64,000 nt of DNA from Clostridium bovifaecis (GCA_009738435.1 CP046522.1:1705249-1769248); one strand, 5' to 3'; positions 27,514 through 38,532 are shown, counted from the first letter of the stretch. Numbers and translations are program-made. Notes: generated by a model not told the origin, from the sequence alone.

Positions 27514-27768
27514 ATAAATAACTCCTTTACAAATAATTTCTATGAACAAATTTAATAAAATACTATTATAGCTAGGATTTATTATATCATAGTATTATTT
27601 TTTTTAAAACAATTAATTATAGTTTCGGCTAATATGAACAAATACATACAGCTTTATCTAGTAAATGGAGAAAGAATAATTCATAAATATTTATATCAAA
27701 ATTTGTTCCTAAATTAGCAAATTTAGAATATTAATATAATAAGTGTAGGGAAAGGGAGGGATAGAATT

Positions 27769-30061
27769 ATGATGGAGTTATCATCCCATGATATCATATA
27801 TAATTTTGACTTTAAAGATATTGATTTAAGAGAAGATAAGTTTAATTTACCTGAATATAAATGGGAAGTTTATGAAAATATTAAAACAGCTCTAGAAATA
27901 GAAGAAGAAGGATATAATGTTTATTTAATAGATGATTTTTCTAAAGTAAAGTTAAAAAATCTTAAAGATTATATAGAAGAAATTCTTAAAGATAGAGGCA
28001 GACCTAAAGATATATGCTATGTGATAAAGGAAGATGCAGAAAAGCCTTATCCATTATATATCTAATGGAAAAGGCCATTTATTTAAGACAATAATTGAAG
28101 AACTTCAAGATACTTATTTTAAGACTATATATGAATTCTATAACGGGTCTACAAATAAAGAAAAAGAAGAAATAATAGAAGTTATTCAAAAAAAGAGAAA
28201 TGAACTTATAACAGAGCTTATGGATAATGCTCACAATCAGGGGTTTGATTTAAGATCAACAAGTAAAGGGTTTACATTTATTCCAGTAACAGATGGAGAA
28301 ATTATGACAGAGAAAGAGTATGATGCTCTTGAACCAAAAAGAAAAGAGGAAATATTAAATAAAGTTAATGACCTTAAGATGAAATCAGCAGAGATTTTAG
28401 ATTCATTGAAAAATATTGAGGTAGTAGAAGTAGATAAAATAAAAAAATTAATGAGTAGTTTTTTTGAGGAAGAGTTAAAAGCATTAAAAGAAAAGTGTAA
28501 AGAGGAGTTTAGTGAGGATATAGAAGCAACAAACTTTTTAAATGAAATGTGCGAAGAAATAGAAAGCGATATATGCGAAAATTATTCTATGATATATGAA
28601 GATGATGAGGATAAAATTAATGAGATAATTATGAGATATGATATAAATATTTTAGTTGATAATAGTAAATATGATTCACCGCAGGTTATATTTGAAGAAG
28701 ATCCTAATGTAATAAATTTATTAGGAAGTATAGAATATAAAAACCAAAATGGAACCTATGTTACAGACTTATCTTTGATAAAAGGCGGAACCCTTCTTAA
28801 AGCTAATGAAGGATGCCTTGTAATCAGAGCTAATAGCCTTTTAGCTAACCCAACAGCATACTATAATCTAAAAAAGACTATTATGAGCGGAAAGTTAAAT
28901 TTTAACTATAATAGAGGATATGCAGAGTTAATATCCTTGAGTAGCTTGGACCCAGAACCTATAAAATTGAAACAAAAGGTAATTATAATTGGAGACTATG
29001 AAACCTATGATATTTTATATAATTATGATGAGGATTTTAAAAAAATTTTTAGGATTAAAGCTCAATACAACCCTATGGTTGATATTAATGATAATACAAA
29101 GATTTCACTTCTAAATAATATTAATAAATTATGTAGTGATAAGAAATTAAAGCCATTAGATAAAGGAGCTGTAAAAGAAATTGCTAAATTTTTATCTCGT
29201 AAGGCTGAAAACCGGAATAAACTATATATAGATAGCGATGAGATAAATAAGATGCTTACTCTCTCAAGTAGTAAGGTGCAGCGAGAGGGAAGAGATGTTA
29301 TTACTAGAAATGATGTAATTGAAGTTATATATAAAGAGGATTTGTTAGAAAAGGAAATAAGAGAATATTATGGGGAAGAAAAGATACTTCTAGATGTAAA
29401 AGAAAAAAAGGTAGGGCAAATTAATGGACTTTCTGTAGTTAGTACAGGGTATTTAAGCTTCGGGAAGCCTATAAAAATAACTTGTTCTTGTTATAAAGGA
29501 GAAGGAGAAATAATAGACGTTCAAAAGCAAAGCGATTTAAGTGGAAATATCCATAGCAAGGCAGTTAATATTTTAAAAGGTTATATAAGCGAATTACTTG
29601 GTAAATACAATAAGTTACCGGTAAACTTCCATTTAAGCTTTGAACAGATATATGGGAAAATAGATGGTGATAGTGCTTCTGTAGCTGAGCTAGTTACTAT
29701 AATTTCAGCTTTGAGCAATACGCCGATAAATCAGAATATTGCAGTTACAGGGTCTATAAATCAATTTGGAGATGTTCAACCGATAGGTGGAGTAAATGAG
29801 AAGATTGAAGGCTTCTTTAAGGTATGCAAGGTTATAGATTGCATTGATAATAAAGGAGTTTTAATTCCACATTCCAATAGAAATGATTTGATTTTAAATA
29901 ATGAAGTAGAAAAGGCTATTAAAGATGGTAAGTTTCACATATATACTATGAAAACAGTAAAAGATGCTGTAAATACTTTAATGGGAAACTACGATGATGT
30001 CCTTGACAATGTGAAAAAAGAACTTAAGAAGTACACTAAAAAGGGAGAGAAGAACAACTAA
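27769..30061 (+). pseudogene. Lon-family (LonB/AAA_32-like) peptidase, frameshifted; ATPase site eroded
   Basis: Two pieces (27769-28065 and 28034-30061) join across a TA repeat at 28055-28062; adding TA restores PLYISNGKGHLFKTII. The whole, about 765 residues, aligns by eye with Lon-like proteins of the AAA_32 type. EEGYNVYLIDDFSKVKL stands where the family has a P-loop (GxxGTGKT), and EGCLVIRANSLL stands where Walker B is expected, so both nucleotide motifs look lost. The C-terminal Lon peptidase domain keeps the serine in DGDSASVAEL (about residue 635) and the lysine in GGVNEKIEGF (about 678). It may be an ATP-independent or regulatory peptidase. The substrate is unknown. Confidence 0.78.
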
Positions 30062-30155
30062 ATCAGTTAGGGAGTTAGAAAGTTAGAAATTTAGTGGAGA
30101 AGTTTAGAAGTGGAGAGGATTAAACTCAATTTCTAAACTTATCCACTTTATCCAC
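30062..30155. repeat. Intergenic GTTAG-type repeat with hairpin
   Basis: GTTAG recurs at about 30066, 30074 and 30082, as in the element at 2040-2130. It is followed by an inverted repeat, 30093-30109 against 30131-30147, matching at 16 of 17 positions, with TCCACT repeated. It fills the gap between two convergent genes. Confidence 0.6.
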
Positions 30156-30156
30156 T

Positions 30157-30187
30157 AAAAAGGAAATTGCTGTGCAATTTCCTTTTT
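30157..30187. terminator. Bidirectional terminator overlapping the ychF stop
   Basis: AAAAAGGAAATTGC (30157-30170) pairs with GCAATTTCCTTTTT (30174-30187) around a TGT loop. It serves the Lon-like gene from the left and ychF from the right; the last two bases fall in the ychF stop codon. Confidence 0.92.
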
Positions 30188-31283
30188 AAACGTTGAATCT
30201 GAAGTTTACAATGTCTCCATCTTGCATAACATATTCTTTGCCTTCTAGTCTATAGAAGCCTTTTTCTTTTGCTGCAGCTTCAGAGCCGCATTCTACAAGT
30301 TTATCATAAGACACTATTTCTGCTCTTATAAATCCTCTTTCAATATCCGTATGAATTTTACCAGCAGCTTTTGGAGCCTTAGTTCCTATTTTAATAGTCC
30401 ATGCTCTTACTTCAACTTTACCAGCCGTTAAGAAGCTCATAAGACCTAGAAGAGAGTAACTTGAACGTATAAGTTTACTAAGACCTGGCTCTGTAAGGCC
30501 GTATTCAGATAATAATTCATCTCTTTCTTCATCTTCAAGGGTAGACAATTCTTCTTCTATTCTTGCACATATAGTTATTACTTCAGAATTTTCTATTTTA
30601 GCATATTCTTGAACTTTTTTCACAAAATCATTTTCTGTATTTCCAGATAGAAGATCCTCTTCAGATATATTAGCTACATATAATATAGGCTTTGAAGTGA
30701 TTAAAAATAAGCCCTTTACAATTGCTTCTTCCTCTTCGGTAAATTCAAGAGTTCTAACTGGCTTTTCAGCTTCAAGATGAGCTTTTATCTTTTCCATTAC
30801 TTCAAGCTCAGCTTTTGCCTCTTTAATTCCACTACGAACTGCTTTAACACCTTTTTCTATTCTTCTATCAAGGATCTCAAGGTCAGCTAATATAAGTTCA
30901 AGATTAATTGTTTCTATGTCACGAATAGGATCTATAGAACCTTCAACATGAACAATATTATCATCTTGAAAACATCTTACAACATGGACTATTGCTTCAA
31001 CTTCTCTTATGTGAGATAAAAATTTATTTCCAAGTCCTTCGCCTTTGCTAGCTCCCTTTACAAGTCCAGCAATATCGTAAAATTCTACGGTAGCATATAC
31101 TTTTTTCTTAGTATCATACATCTTTTCAAGCACGTCTAATCTTTCATCTGGAACAGCTACAACTCCAACATTAGGCTCTATAGTACAAAATGGATAGTTT
31201 GCAGATTCTGCTCCAGCTTTAGTAATGGCATTAAATAAAGTGCTTTTTCCAACATTAGGTAGACCGACGATTCCTAATTTCAT
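30186..31283 (-). CDS. ychF: YchF, Obg-family ATPase
   Basis: YchF is a ribosome-associated P-loop NTPase that prefers ATP and is implicated in the oxidative stress response and translation start. The N-terminal GIVGLPNVGKSTLFNAIT is the P-loop, followed by YPFCTIEPNVGVV (switch I) and DIAGLVKGASKGEGLGNKFL (switch II). The C-terminal TGS domain shows the EVRAWTIKIGTKAPKAAGKIHTD and RLEGKEYVMQDGDIVNFRFNV ends. Length 365 is exact for the family. It is divergent from mraZ with a 234-base intergenic region. Confidence 0.97.
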   Translation of the reverse strand: MKLGIVGLPNVGKSTLFNAITKAGAESANYPFCTIEPNVGVVAVPDERLDVLEKMYDTKKKVYATVEFYDIAGLVKGASKGEGLGNKFLSHIREVEAIVHVVRCFQDDNIVHVEGSIDPIRDIETINLELILADLEILDRRIEKGVKAVRSGIKEAKAELEVMEKIKAHLEAEKPVRTLEFTEEEEAIVKGLFLITSKPILYVANISEEDLLSGNTENDFVKKVQEYAKIENSEVITICARIEEELSTLEDEERDELLSEYGLTEPGLSKLIRSSYSLLGLMSFLTAGKVEVRAWTIKIGTKAPKAAGKIHTDIERGFIRAEIVSYDKLVECGSEAAAKEKGFYRLEGKEYVMQDGDIVNFRFNV

Positions 31284-31466
31284 CTATGTACATTCCTTTC
31301 TTCTCGTTTATTATAATATTCTAGTAAATTATACTCTAGATTGACATTCAATGCAAGAAAGCCAATTTTATGATGATTAATTTAAAGTTTAATAAGTATT
31401 AAAATTATATTAAAAAAACTTATTTTAAGAAGGAATTTTCTATTATTTATAGAATAATAAGAAGTA

Positions 31467-31490
31467 GTGGTTAAAAGTGGAGCAAAGTGG
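31467..31490 (+). promoter_or_regulatory. Putative MraZ operator (three GTGG direct repeats, 10-bp period)
   Basis: GTGG occurs at 31467, 31477 and 31487, exactly ten bases apart, the last two as AAAGTGGAGC and CAAAGTGGAGC. MraZ is known to bind direct repeats of this style (AAAGTG[T/G] in mollicutes, TGGGN with a five-base spacer in Escherichia coli) just before its own gene. The array ends 28 bases before the mraZ start codon. Confidence 0.65.
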
Positions 31491-31517
31491 AGCGAAAATG
31501 ATTAATAGGGGTGTAAT

Positions 31518-31946
31518 ATGTTCATTGGTGAATACAAACATTCTTTGGATAGCAAAAACAGAATGATAATCCCGTCAAAATTCAGAGAAGACTTAGGAGA
31601 TAGGTTTGTATTAACTAAAGGGCTTGATGGATGTTTATATATTTACCCTATGGAAGAATGGAAAGCTCTAGAAGAAAAGCTAAAAAAGTTACCACTAACA
31701 AGCAAAGATGCTAGAGCCTTTGTAAGGTTTTTCTTTTCTGGAGCTAATGAAATAGTCATAGATAAGCAGGGAAGAGCATTGATGCCTCAAAATCTTTTAG
31801 AATATGGGCAAATAAATAAGGAAATAGTAAGTATTGGGGTAATGACTAGAATTGAGATATGGGGCAAAGAAAAATGGGAAGAATACAATTCTTCAAACAT
31901 TGATTTTAATGAGATAGCAGAGAAAATGAGCGAACTTGGAATATAG
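31518..31946 (+). CDS. mraZ: MraZ, transcriptional regulator of the division/cell-wall cluster
   Basis: MraZ is an AbrB-like DNA-binding protein made of two SpoVT-AbrB repeats that forms a ring and represses its own dcw operon. The first repeat shows [22 protein letters not shown] and the second [23 protein letters not shown], each with the DxKxRxxIP / DxQGRxxxP signature. Length 142 is normal. ATG 31518 follows AGGGGTG. It heads the dcw cluster, and a repeat array matching its known operator style lies just upstream. Confidence 0.96.
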   Translation: MFIGEYKHSLDSKNRMIIPSKFREDLGDRFVLTKGLDGCLYIYPMEEWKALEEKLKKLPLTSKDARAFVRFFFSGANEIVIDKQGRALMPQNLLEYGQINKEIVSIGVMTRIEIWGKEKWEEYNSSNIDFNEIAEKMSELGI

Positions 31947-31960
31947 AAAAGGAGAATAAT

Positions 31961-32890
31961 ATGGAATTCAAGCATGTATCAGTATTATTAAATGAAGTAA
32001 TTCAGGCTTTAAACATAAAGGAAGATGGAATTTATGTAGATTGCACCCTAGGAGGCGCAGGACATTCTAAAGAAATACTTAAAAGATTATCAAAAAAAGG
32101 AAGACTTATAGGAATAGATCAAGATATAAATGCATTAAAAGCAGCTAAAGAAAAACTAGCAGAGTTTAGTAATGTAACTTATGTACATAACAACTTCTAT
32201 AATATAGATAGCATTTTAAAAGAGCTTAACATAGAAGGTGTTGATGGCATATTGATGGACTTAGGGGTTTCCTCACATCAATTGGATACTGCTGAAAGAG
32301 GATTTAGCTATATGAAGGATGCACCGCTAGATATGAGAATGAACAGAGAAGATAGTATTTCAGCTTATGAGATTATAAACGAATATAGTGAAGAGGACCT
32401 TTATAAAATCATAAAGAATTACGGAGAAGATAGATTTGCAAAAAAGATAGCTAATTCAATAGTTAATGAAAGAAATATTAAACCCATTGAGACTACTTTA
32501 GAATTAGTAGAGATTATAAGAAAGACAATTCCAATTAAATTTCAGCAAGGGGGACATCCAGCTAAAAAGACCTTTCAAGCTATAAGGATAGAAGTAAATA
32601 AAGAACTTGAAATACTAAATAAAGCTGTAGAAGATAGTATAAATAACTTAAATTCAGGCGGAAGGATTGCTATAATAACCTTCCATTCTTTAGAGGATAG
32701 GATAATAAAAACTAAGTTTAAAGAACTTCAAGATCCATGTACCTGCCCGAAAGAATTTCCTATGTGTATATGTGGTAAAAAGCCTGTAATAGATATAATT
32801 ACAAGAAAACCAATTGAGCCTTCAGAGGAAGAAAAGGAATTTAATTCAAGAAGTAAAAGCTCAAAATTAAGAGTTGCTGAGAAAATCTAG
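31961..32890 (+). CDS. rsmH: RsmH (MraW), 16S rRNA m4C1402 methyltransferase
   Basis: RsmH transfers a methyl group from S-adenosylmethionine to N4 of C1402 in 16S rRNA. Visible motifs are [16 protein letters not shown] at the N-terminus, the SAM site [16 protein letters not shown], the [23 protein letters not shown] run and, near the C-terminus, [13 protein letters not shown] and the [13 protein letters not shown] ending. Length 309 is normal. It lies 14 bases after mraZ with AAAGGAGAAT before ATG 31961. Confidence 0.97.
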   Translation: MEFKHVSVLLNEVIQALNIKEDGIYVDCTLGGAGHSKEILKRLSKKGRLIGIDQDINALKAAKEKLAEFSNVTYVHNNFYNIDSILKELNIEGVDGILMDLGVSSHQLDTAERGFSYMKDAPLDMRMNREDSISAYEIINEYSEEDLYKIIKNYGEDRFAKKIANSIVNERNIKPIETTLELVEIIRKTIPIKFQQGGHPAKKTFQAIRIEVNKELEILNKAVEDSINNLNSGGRIAIITFHSLEDRIIKTKFKELQDPCTCPKEFPMCICGKKPVIDIITRKPIEPSEEEKEFNSRSKSSKLRVAEKI

Positions 32891-32917
32891 TTCTAAAATG
32901 AGGATGGAGGGAATAAA

Positions 32918-33415
32918 GTGATAGTAACAAATAATAAAGGTAATATAAATGGTAACAATGCTTTAGCACCCCAACAAGTACCGTCTAGGCAAATAGACCA
33001 TAACAAACAAAGAGATCTAGAGAAGTTAAAGAAGGAACATCTTAGAATCAATAAACAAAAGTCAGTAAATAACAAAGCAAAGATTTTAAGAAACATTATC
33101 TTTTGCTTTATCATTGGAATTACTTTAATTTACAGATATTCAGTGATATACAATATGGAAAAAGATATTTTAGATGTAAAAAGTAGAATTTCTGCAGTCA
33201 ATGCGGAAAATGAAAATTTAAAAATTGGTTTACTAAAGTACAACAATATTAAAGAAATAGAGAACAGCGCAGTAAAAGACTTAAGTATGATCCCTAAAAG
33301 CGGAGCAAATATTGTATACATAAACTTGGAGAAAAGTAACTTCAAAGGTTTTTCAAAAGAAGAGGTTAAAAAGAATGAGGGGATAGTTGAAAGATTGAAG
33401 AAGATTTTGTATTAA
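32918..33415 (+). CDS. ftsL: FtsL-like septum formation initiator
   Basis: A 165-residue bitopic protein: a polar basic N-terminal 60 residues, one membrane helix (ILRNIIFCFIIGITLIYRY), then a coiled coil VKSRISAVNAENENLKIGLL. The fold and place, between rsmH and the class B PBP gene, are those of FtsL, which joins DivIC/FtsB and DivIB in the divisome. FtsL sequences diverge strongly, so the symbol is by context and architecture. The start is GTG 32918 behind GGAGGG. Confidence 0.82.
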   Translation: MIVTNNKGNINGNNALAPQQVPSRQIDHNKQRDLEKLKKEHLRINKQKSVNNKAKILRNIIFCFIIGITLIYRYSVIYNMEKDILDVKSRISAVNAENENLKIGLLKYNNIKEIENSAVKDLSMIPKSGANIVYINLEKSNFKGFSKEEVKKNEGIVERLKKILY

Positions 33416-33430
33416 CGGAGGTAAACTAGT

Positions 33431-35626
33431 GTGACTAAAAAGGAATATAGAGACAAGGTTATAATGAAGCGAAGGATGCTAGCTGTTTTTAGCATACTTT
33501 TGCTTTTGTTTTTTGGACTAGCGATTAGATTATCTTATCTCATGGTTATTAAATCTGGAAAGTATAAAAATATTGCTACAGACCAATGGACAAGCGAAGT
33601 TAAAATTGAGGCAAGAAGAGGTAAAATCATAGATAGAAACGGACAGGAATTAGCAGTAAGTGCGAATGTATATAGAGTTGATTTAGACATGAATACACTA
33701 AGACAAACTAAAGCTAAATATAGCATGTCAGATGAGGAAATAGCATCAGAGCTAGCGAATTCCCTTAATATGGATAAGGAAGAAGTATTAAAAACCTTAA
33801 AAAAGACATTGCCGAGCGGATTACCTCTTGGTTCAGCTACTTTAAAAAGAAGAATTGAAAAAGAAGAAGCAGATAAGGTTCGAAATATAGAAATTAAAGA
33901 GCATAAATTGAGAGGAGTTATAGTTTCTCCAGATACAAAAAGATATTATCCTAATAATAATTTTTTAGCTCATGTTCTAGGTCATACAAGAGCGGATGGA
34001 GAAGGATTAACGGGGGTAGAATTGACTTACGATAAGTATCTAGCTGGGATTCCAGGAGTGAAAATTGCAGAAACGGATAATAAAAGTCAGGATCTTCCCT
34101 ATACTATTTCAGAATATACAAAGCCTGTGCCAGGAAAAGACGTAATGCTCACTATTGATGAAATGATACAGCATTTTGCTGAGAAAGCCGCAGATCAGGC
34201 TTTGATTGACAATAAAGCTAAAGCTGTTACTATAATGGTTATGAACCCTCAAAATGGAGAAGTGCTTGCTATGGCTAATAAGCCAGATTACAATCCTAAT
34301 TCTCCTTGGGAAGAAGGTAAGACATTTGAAGAGCTTCAAAAAAATTGGAGAAACAGAGCAGTAAGTGATACCTTTGAACCAGGTTCTGTTTTTAAGGTTA
34401 TAACAGCAGCTGCTGCTATGGAAGAGAAAGTGGTGGATGAAGAAAGTTATAAAATTACCTGTGGAGGTAGTATAACCATCGGAAAAAGAACAATTCACTG
34501 TTGGAAAAGAACTGGACATGGAACAGAAACCTTTGCAGATATACTTAAAAACTCTTGTAATGTAGGCTTTATGGATTTAGGAAGAAGACTAGGAGCAGAA
34601 AAACTAAACAAGCATATACAACTGTTTGGATTAGGACAAAAGACTGGAATAGATCTTCCAGGAGAAGCGAAGGGAATAATCAAAAAAACTGACAATATAA
34701 GTGAAACAGACTTAGCTACAATCTCTTTTGGTCAAACAAATACATTAACAGCTATACAGTATATGAGAGCTTTAAATGCTATAGCTAATGGAGGATATTT
34801 AATAAAGCCTCATGTGGTAAAAGAAATAGTTCATTATGATGAAAATAATACAAGGATAGTTGATGTAAGCTTTGACAATATAGAAAAAGAAAAGAAACAG
34901 ATTGAAGACAAAGAAGTAATGGAAAGACTTAGAGGATACCTAGAAAAGGTGGTTTCAGAAGGTGGAGGACAAAACGCCTTTGTAGAAGGGTATAGAATAG
35001 CTGGTAAAACTGGAACAGCACAAAAGGTTGTAGATGGTAGATATGCTCCAGGCAAATATATTGCATCCTTTGGAGGAATGGCTCCAGCTGAGGATCCTAA
35101 AGTTACTGTATTCATTTCCATCGATGAACCAGACCCATCTAAATATTATGCTGGACAAATTGCTGCGCCAGTTGCAAAACAAGTGTTCACTGATATATTT
35201 AATTATATGGCTTTAAGCAGCAATAATACAGAGAAAATTTTAGTAAGAAATATAACAGTTCCAGAAGTAAGAGGACTTAAAAAAGATGAAGCAATAAAAG
35301 TGCTAAAAGATACGAAATTAAGCTATGAAATAGCTCAAGAAGGTGAATATATAGTAGATATGACACCTAAACCAGGCTACGCTGTTAGTGAAGGAGGTAA
35401 AATACTACTTTACAGCGGAGATACACAAAATTATAATAAGGAAGTAGTAGTTCCAAGTCTTAGAGGATATGATAAAGATAAAGCTATAGAATTGCTTAAG
35501 AGCTTAGGAATTGAAACTAAGATTATTGGAGAAGGTGTAATTTCTGAGCAAAGTATAGCTCCAGGAAGCAAGGTAAACAGAGGTACTGCTACTATAGTTT
35601 TAACTCTTAAGGAATTAGGAGACTAG
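33431..35626 (+). CDS. spoVD: Class B penicillin-binding protein SpoVD/FtsI type
   Basis: A transpeptidase that cross-links peptidoglycan at the septum or in the spore cortex. An N-terminal membrane helix (residues 13-32) is followed by the dimerisation domain with RGKIIDRNGQELA, then the transpeptidase domain with the active-site SVFK (Ser near residue 319), SCN, and KTGTA (Lys near 526). Two C-terminal PASTA domains follow (VPEVRGLKKDEAIKVLK and VPSLRGYDKDKAIELLKSLG). Length 731. Clostridia usually call this SpoVD; it may double as the vegetative FtsI, which I cannot settle from sequence. GTG 33431 follows GGAGGT. Confidence 0.9.
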   Translation: MTKKEYRDKVIMKRRMLAVFSILLLLFFGLAIRLSYLMVIKSGKYKNIATDQWTSEVKIEARRGKIIDRNGQELAVSANVYRVDLDMNTLRQTKAKYSMSDEEIASELANSLNMDKEEVLKTLKKTLPSGLPLGSATLKRRIEKEEADKVRNIEIKEHKLRGVIVSPDTKRYYPNNNFLAHVLGHTRADGEGLTGVELTYDKYLAGIPGVKIAETDNKSQDLPYTISEYTKPVPGKDVMLTIDEMIQHFAEKAADQALIDNKAKAVTIMVMNPQNGEVLAMANKPDYNPNSPWEEGKTFEELQKNWRNRAVSDTFEPGSVFKVITAAAAMEEKVVDEESYKITCGGSITIGKRTIHCWKRTGHGTETFADILKNSCNVGFMDLGRRLGAEKLNKHIQLFGLGQKTGIDLPGEAKGIIKKTDNISETDLATISFGQTNTLTAIQYMRALNAIANGGYLIKPHVVKEIVHYDENNTRIVDVSFDNIEKEKKQIEDKEVMERLRGYLEKVVSEGGGQNAFVEGYRIAGKTGTAQKVVDGRYAPGKYIASFGGMAPAEDPKVTVFISIDEPDPSKYYAGQIAAPVAKQVFTDIFNYMALSSNNTEKILVRNITVPEVRGLKKDEAIKVLKDTKLSYEIAQEGEYIVDMTPKPGYAVSEGGKILLYSGDTQNYNKEVVVPSLRGYDKDKAIELLKSLGIETKIIGEGVISEQSIAPGSKVNRGTATIVLTLKELGD

Positions 35627-35654
35627 AGAAAAAGCTTTGATATTTAAAGGGAAT

Positions 35655-35684
35655 ATGTGATTAGCATGGTTATGCTAATCACAT
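35655..35684 (+). terminator. Hairpin between spoVD and murE, possible weak terminator
   Basis: ATGTGATTAGCAT (35655-35667) pairs with ATGCTAATCACAT (35672-35684) around a GGTT loop. The following TAATTT is a poor U tract, so partial termination or an mRNA stability role is as likely as full termination. Confidence 0.5.
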
Positions 35685-35712
35685 TAATTTGTTCAATTAA
35701 GAGGTGATTAAT

Positions 35713-37161
35713 GTGAAGCTTTTAGAAATGTTACAAGGAATAGAATACAATGTTATGCAAGGAGAAGTGAATTTAGAGGTAAGTGCAGTACAATATGATT
35801 CAAGAAAAGTTAACAAGGGAGACTTATTTGTTTGCATTGAGGGATTTAATGTTGATGGCCACGATTATGTGGAGAGTGCCATAAAAAACGGCGCTGCAGT
35901 TATAATTTGTAGCAAAGATGTAGCTTTGAACTTAAAGTGCGCCATAGTAAAGGTTAAAGATACAAGGGAAGCTCTCGCCATAATAGCAAGTAATTTTTAT
36001 AGAAAGCCTTCTGAGAGTATAAAATTAATAGGAATTACAGGTACAAATGGAAAAACAACTTCTACATATATGATTAAATCAATTTTGGAGCATGCTGGAT
36101 ATAATGTAGGACTTATAGGAACCATAGCAAACTATATTGGAGATGAAAAGATAAAGGCAGAAAGGACTACTCCAGAGTCATTAGAACTTCATGAATTACT
36201 TTATAAAATGAAGGAGAGAGATGTTGATTACTGCGTAATGGAGGTTTCTTCTCACTCTTTAAGTTTAAATAGAGTCTATGGTCTGAATTTTTCTCAGGGA
36301 ATTTTCACCAACCTAACGCAGGATCACTTAGACTTCCATAAGAACTTTGAGAATTACTATGAAGCCAAGCTTAAGTTATTTAAAAGTGCAAAGAACTCTA
36401 TAATCAATATTGATGATTTATATGGCAAAAAAATGCTTCAGGATATACCACAGAGTAGTGAAAAAATGACTTACTCCACTGAAGAAGGAGATATAGTTGC
36501 AAAAAATATTGTTAACCATTCAAGGGGAGCGGAGTTTGATTTACACTGTAAAGGTGAAAGTATACATATAGAGTTAAGCATTCCAGGGAGATACAATGTT
36601 TATAATGCTTTATGCAGTGCTGGGGCGTGCCTCGAAGAAGGGATTCCTTTAGAAAAAATAAAGGAAGGACTTGAAAAGGTAGTGGTTCCAGGAAGGTGTG
36701 AAATAGTAACAAAGGAGTATAATTTAGGTTTCGATGTTATTATTGATTATGCCCACACGCCAGATGGATTAGAAAACATATTGAAAACAGCAAGAGAGTT
36801 TACAAAAGGAAGATTAATAAGCGTATTTGGATGTGGAGGAGATAGAGACAAAACTAAAAGACCTATAATGGGAAGAATAGGTTCAGACTTATCTGATATT
36901 GCAGTTATTACTTCTGATAACCCTAGAACTGAAGATCCAATGCTAATATTAAAAGATATTGTAGATGGCATAGAAAAAGATAATTATATAGTAGTTGAGA
37001 ATAGAAAAGAAGCTATAAAGAAGTCTATGGAGATAGCCAAAGATGACGATGTCATAGTTGTAGCAGGAAAGGGACATGAGGACTATCAAATATTAAGGGA
37101 CAGAGTTATACATTTTGATGAAAGAGAAGTAATAGCAGACATTATAAAGGAGTTGTTTTAA
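35713..37161 (+). CDS. murE: MurE, UDP-MurNAc-tripeptide ligase (meso-DAP type)
   Basis: MurE adds the third residue to UDP-MurNAc-L-Ala-D-Glu in cytoplasmic peptidoglycan synthesis. The Mur ligase P-loop [14 protein letters not shown] sits near residue 115. The specificity motif DNPR at about residue 402 ([10 protein letters not shown]) marks enzymes that add meso-diaminopimelate rather than lysine, consistent with the dapF gene in this window. The open frame begins at GTG 35704, but GTG 35713 has GAGGTGAT ahead and gives the better N-terminus [12 protein letters not shown]. Length about 483 is normal. It is followed by murF with no gap. Confidence 0.96.
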   Translation: MKLLEMLQGIEYNVMQGEVNLEVSAVQYDSRKVNKGDLFVCIEGFNVDGHDYVESAIKNGAAVIICSKDVALNLKCAIVKVKDTREALAIIASNFYRKPSESIKLIGITGTNGKTTSTYMIKSILEHAGYNVGLIGTIANYIGDEKIKAERTTPESLELHELLYKMKERDVDYCVMEVSSHSLSLNRVYGLNFSQGIFTNLTQDHLDFHKNFENYYEAKLKLFKSAKNSIINIDDLYGKKMLQDIPQSSEKMTYSTEEGDIVAKNIVNHSRGAEFDLHCKGESIHIELSIPGRYNVYNALCSAGACLEEGIPLEKIKEGLEKVVVPGRCEIVTKEYNLGFDVIIDYAHTPDGLENILKTAREFTKGRLISVFGCGGDRDKTKRPIMGRIGSDLSDIAVITSDNPRTEDPMLILKDIVDGIEKDNYIVVENRKEAIKKSMEIAKDDDVIVVAGKGHEDYQILRDRVIHFDEREVIADIIKELF

Positions 37162-38532
37162 GTGGAACTGTTAAGCTTTGAAGAAATTATTGGAGCAGTA
37201 AATGGAAAAGTACACATAAATGCTAATAATCATAAATATAATAATTTAAGCACAGATACAAGAAAAATATGTAATCATAGTATATTTGTGGCCCTAAAGG
37301 GACAGAATTTTAATGGAAATGATTATATAAAAGAAGCTAGTGAGAAAGGTGCTAATTTATGCATAGTTGAAGAGATAAACTTTAAGGATGAAGACCTAAA
37401 AAAGAATACCTCTGTTATATTAGTAGAAGATACAAAAAAAGCTTTATTAGATTTAGCTGAATATTATAGAAGTAAGCTAAAGGTGAAGATAATAGGAATA
37501 ACAGGATCAACAGGCAAAACTTCTACGAAAGATTTAACAGCCGCAGCTTTAAGCTCTGAGATTAAGGTTTTTAAGACAAAAGGTAACTTCAATAATGAAA
37601 TAGGACTTCCACTCATGATTTTTGAACTAGATAATAGTTATGATGTAGCAGTTTTAGAAATGGGAATGAGTAATTTAGGAGAGATACACAGACTAGCAAA
37701 AGTGGCTAGGCCAGATATTGCTATAATAACTAATATAGGAATATCTCACATTGAAAATTTAAAAACAAGAGAAAATATATTAAAAGCTAAGATGGAAATT
37801 ACCGACTTCTTTAAAAAAGATAATGTCTTGATAGTAAATGGGGAAAATGATTTGTTATCTACTATTTCTGCTAAGGATTGTAAGATAATTAAAATCGGGT
37901 TTGGAGAAGAAGATTTTAGAGCAATTAATGTACTTACGGATGAAGGCCATATTGAATTTACTGTTGATGATGGGGTGGAAAAAGAAAGATTTAATATACC
38001 AGTTCCAGGTAAGCACAACATTCTAAACTCTTTGTTGGCCATTGCAGCTGGCAGAATTCTTAAAGTTGAATATGACAAATTAAAAAATGGGATTAGAAAT
38101 TTAAGTGTTACATCCATGAGATTAGATATAATAAAAGGAAAAAGGTTTACTATAATTGATGATTGCTATAATGCAAGTCCTGACTCTATGAAAGCAGCTC
38201 TTGATGTAATGACTACAATAAAGGCAGATAGAAAAATAGCAGTACTTGGAACAATGAAAGAGCTAGGAGTAGAATCCTATAAATTTCATAAGGAAGTTGC
38301 ACAATATGCTAAAGTTAAAGGTATAGATTTACTTGTTACTGTAGGAGAGTTTAATGAAGCATATAAAGAAGGATTTGATAATAACAATAGATTTAAAGAA
38401 TTTCATAACATAGATGATGCTTGCAATTTTTTAGAGAATAACATTAAAAACAATGATGGTATATTAGTAAAAGCTTCAAGAAGTATGAAATTTGAAACTA
38501 TAGTAAACAAGCTTAAGGCTAAAAACTGCTAA
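37162..38532 (+). CDS. murF: MurF, UDP-MurNAc-tripeptide:D-Ala-D-Ala ligase
   Basis: MurF attaches D-alanyl-D-alanine to complete the UDP-MurNAc-pentapeptide. The P-loop [14 protein letters not shown], the metal-binding [13 protein letters not shown], the [10 protein letters not shown] run and [15 protein letters not shown] are characteristic. Length 456 is normal. The start GTG 37162 immediately follows the murE stop, with AAAGGAG inside the end of murE, indicating coupled translation. Confidence 0.96.
   Translation: MELLSFEEIIGAVNGKVHINANNHKYNNLSTDTRKICNHSIFVALKGQNFNGNDYIKEASEKGANLCIVEEINFKDEDLKKNTSVILVEDTKKALLDLAEYYRSKLKVKIIGITGSTGKTSTKDLTAAALSSEIKVFKTKGNFNNEIGLPLMIFELDNSYDVAVLEMGMSNLGEIHRLAKVARPDIAIITNIGISHIENLKTRENILKAKMEITDFFKKDNVLIVNGENDLLSTISAKDCKIIKIGFGEEDFRAINVLTDEGHIEFTVDDGVEKERFNIPVPGKHNILNSLLAIAAGRILKVEYDKLKNGIRNLSVTSMRLDIIKGKRFTIIDDCYNASPDSMKAALDVMTTIKADRKIAVLGTMKELGVESYKFHKEVAQYAKVKGIDLLVTVGEFNEAYKEGFDNNNRFKEFHNIDDACNFLENNIKNNDGILVKASRSMKFETIVNKLKAKNC

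Noticed and set aside
27550..27768. Small gene or regulatory RNA in the divergent gap
   Set aside because: Only a weak 7-bp palindrome (CTAAATT/AATTTAG) is present; this is ordinary AT-rich promoter DNA.
34109..35121. Several minus-strand reading frames within spoVD
   Set aside because: They are antisense shadows of a conserved gene, with Ser/Phe-rich composition and no ribosome sites.
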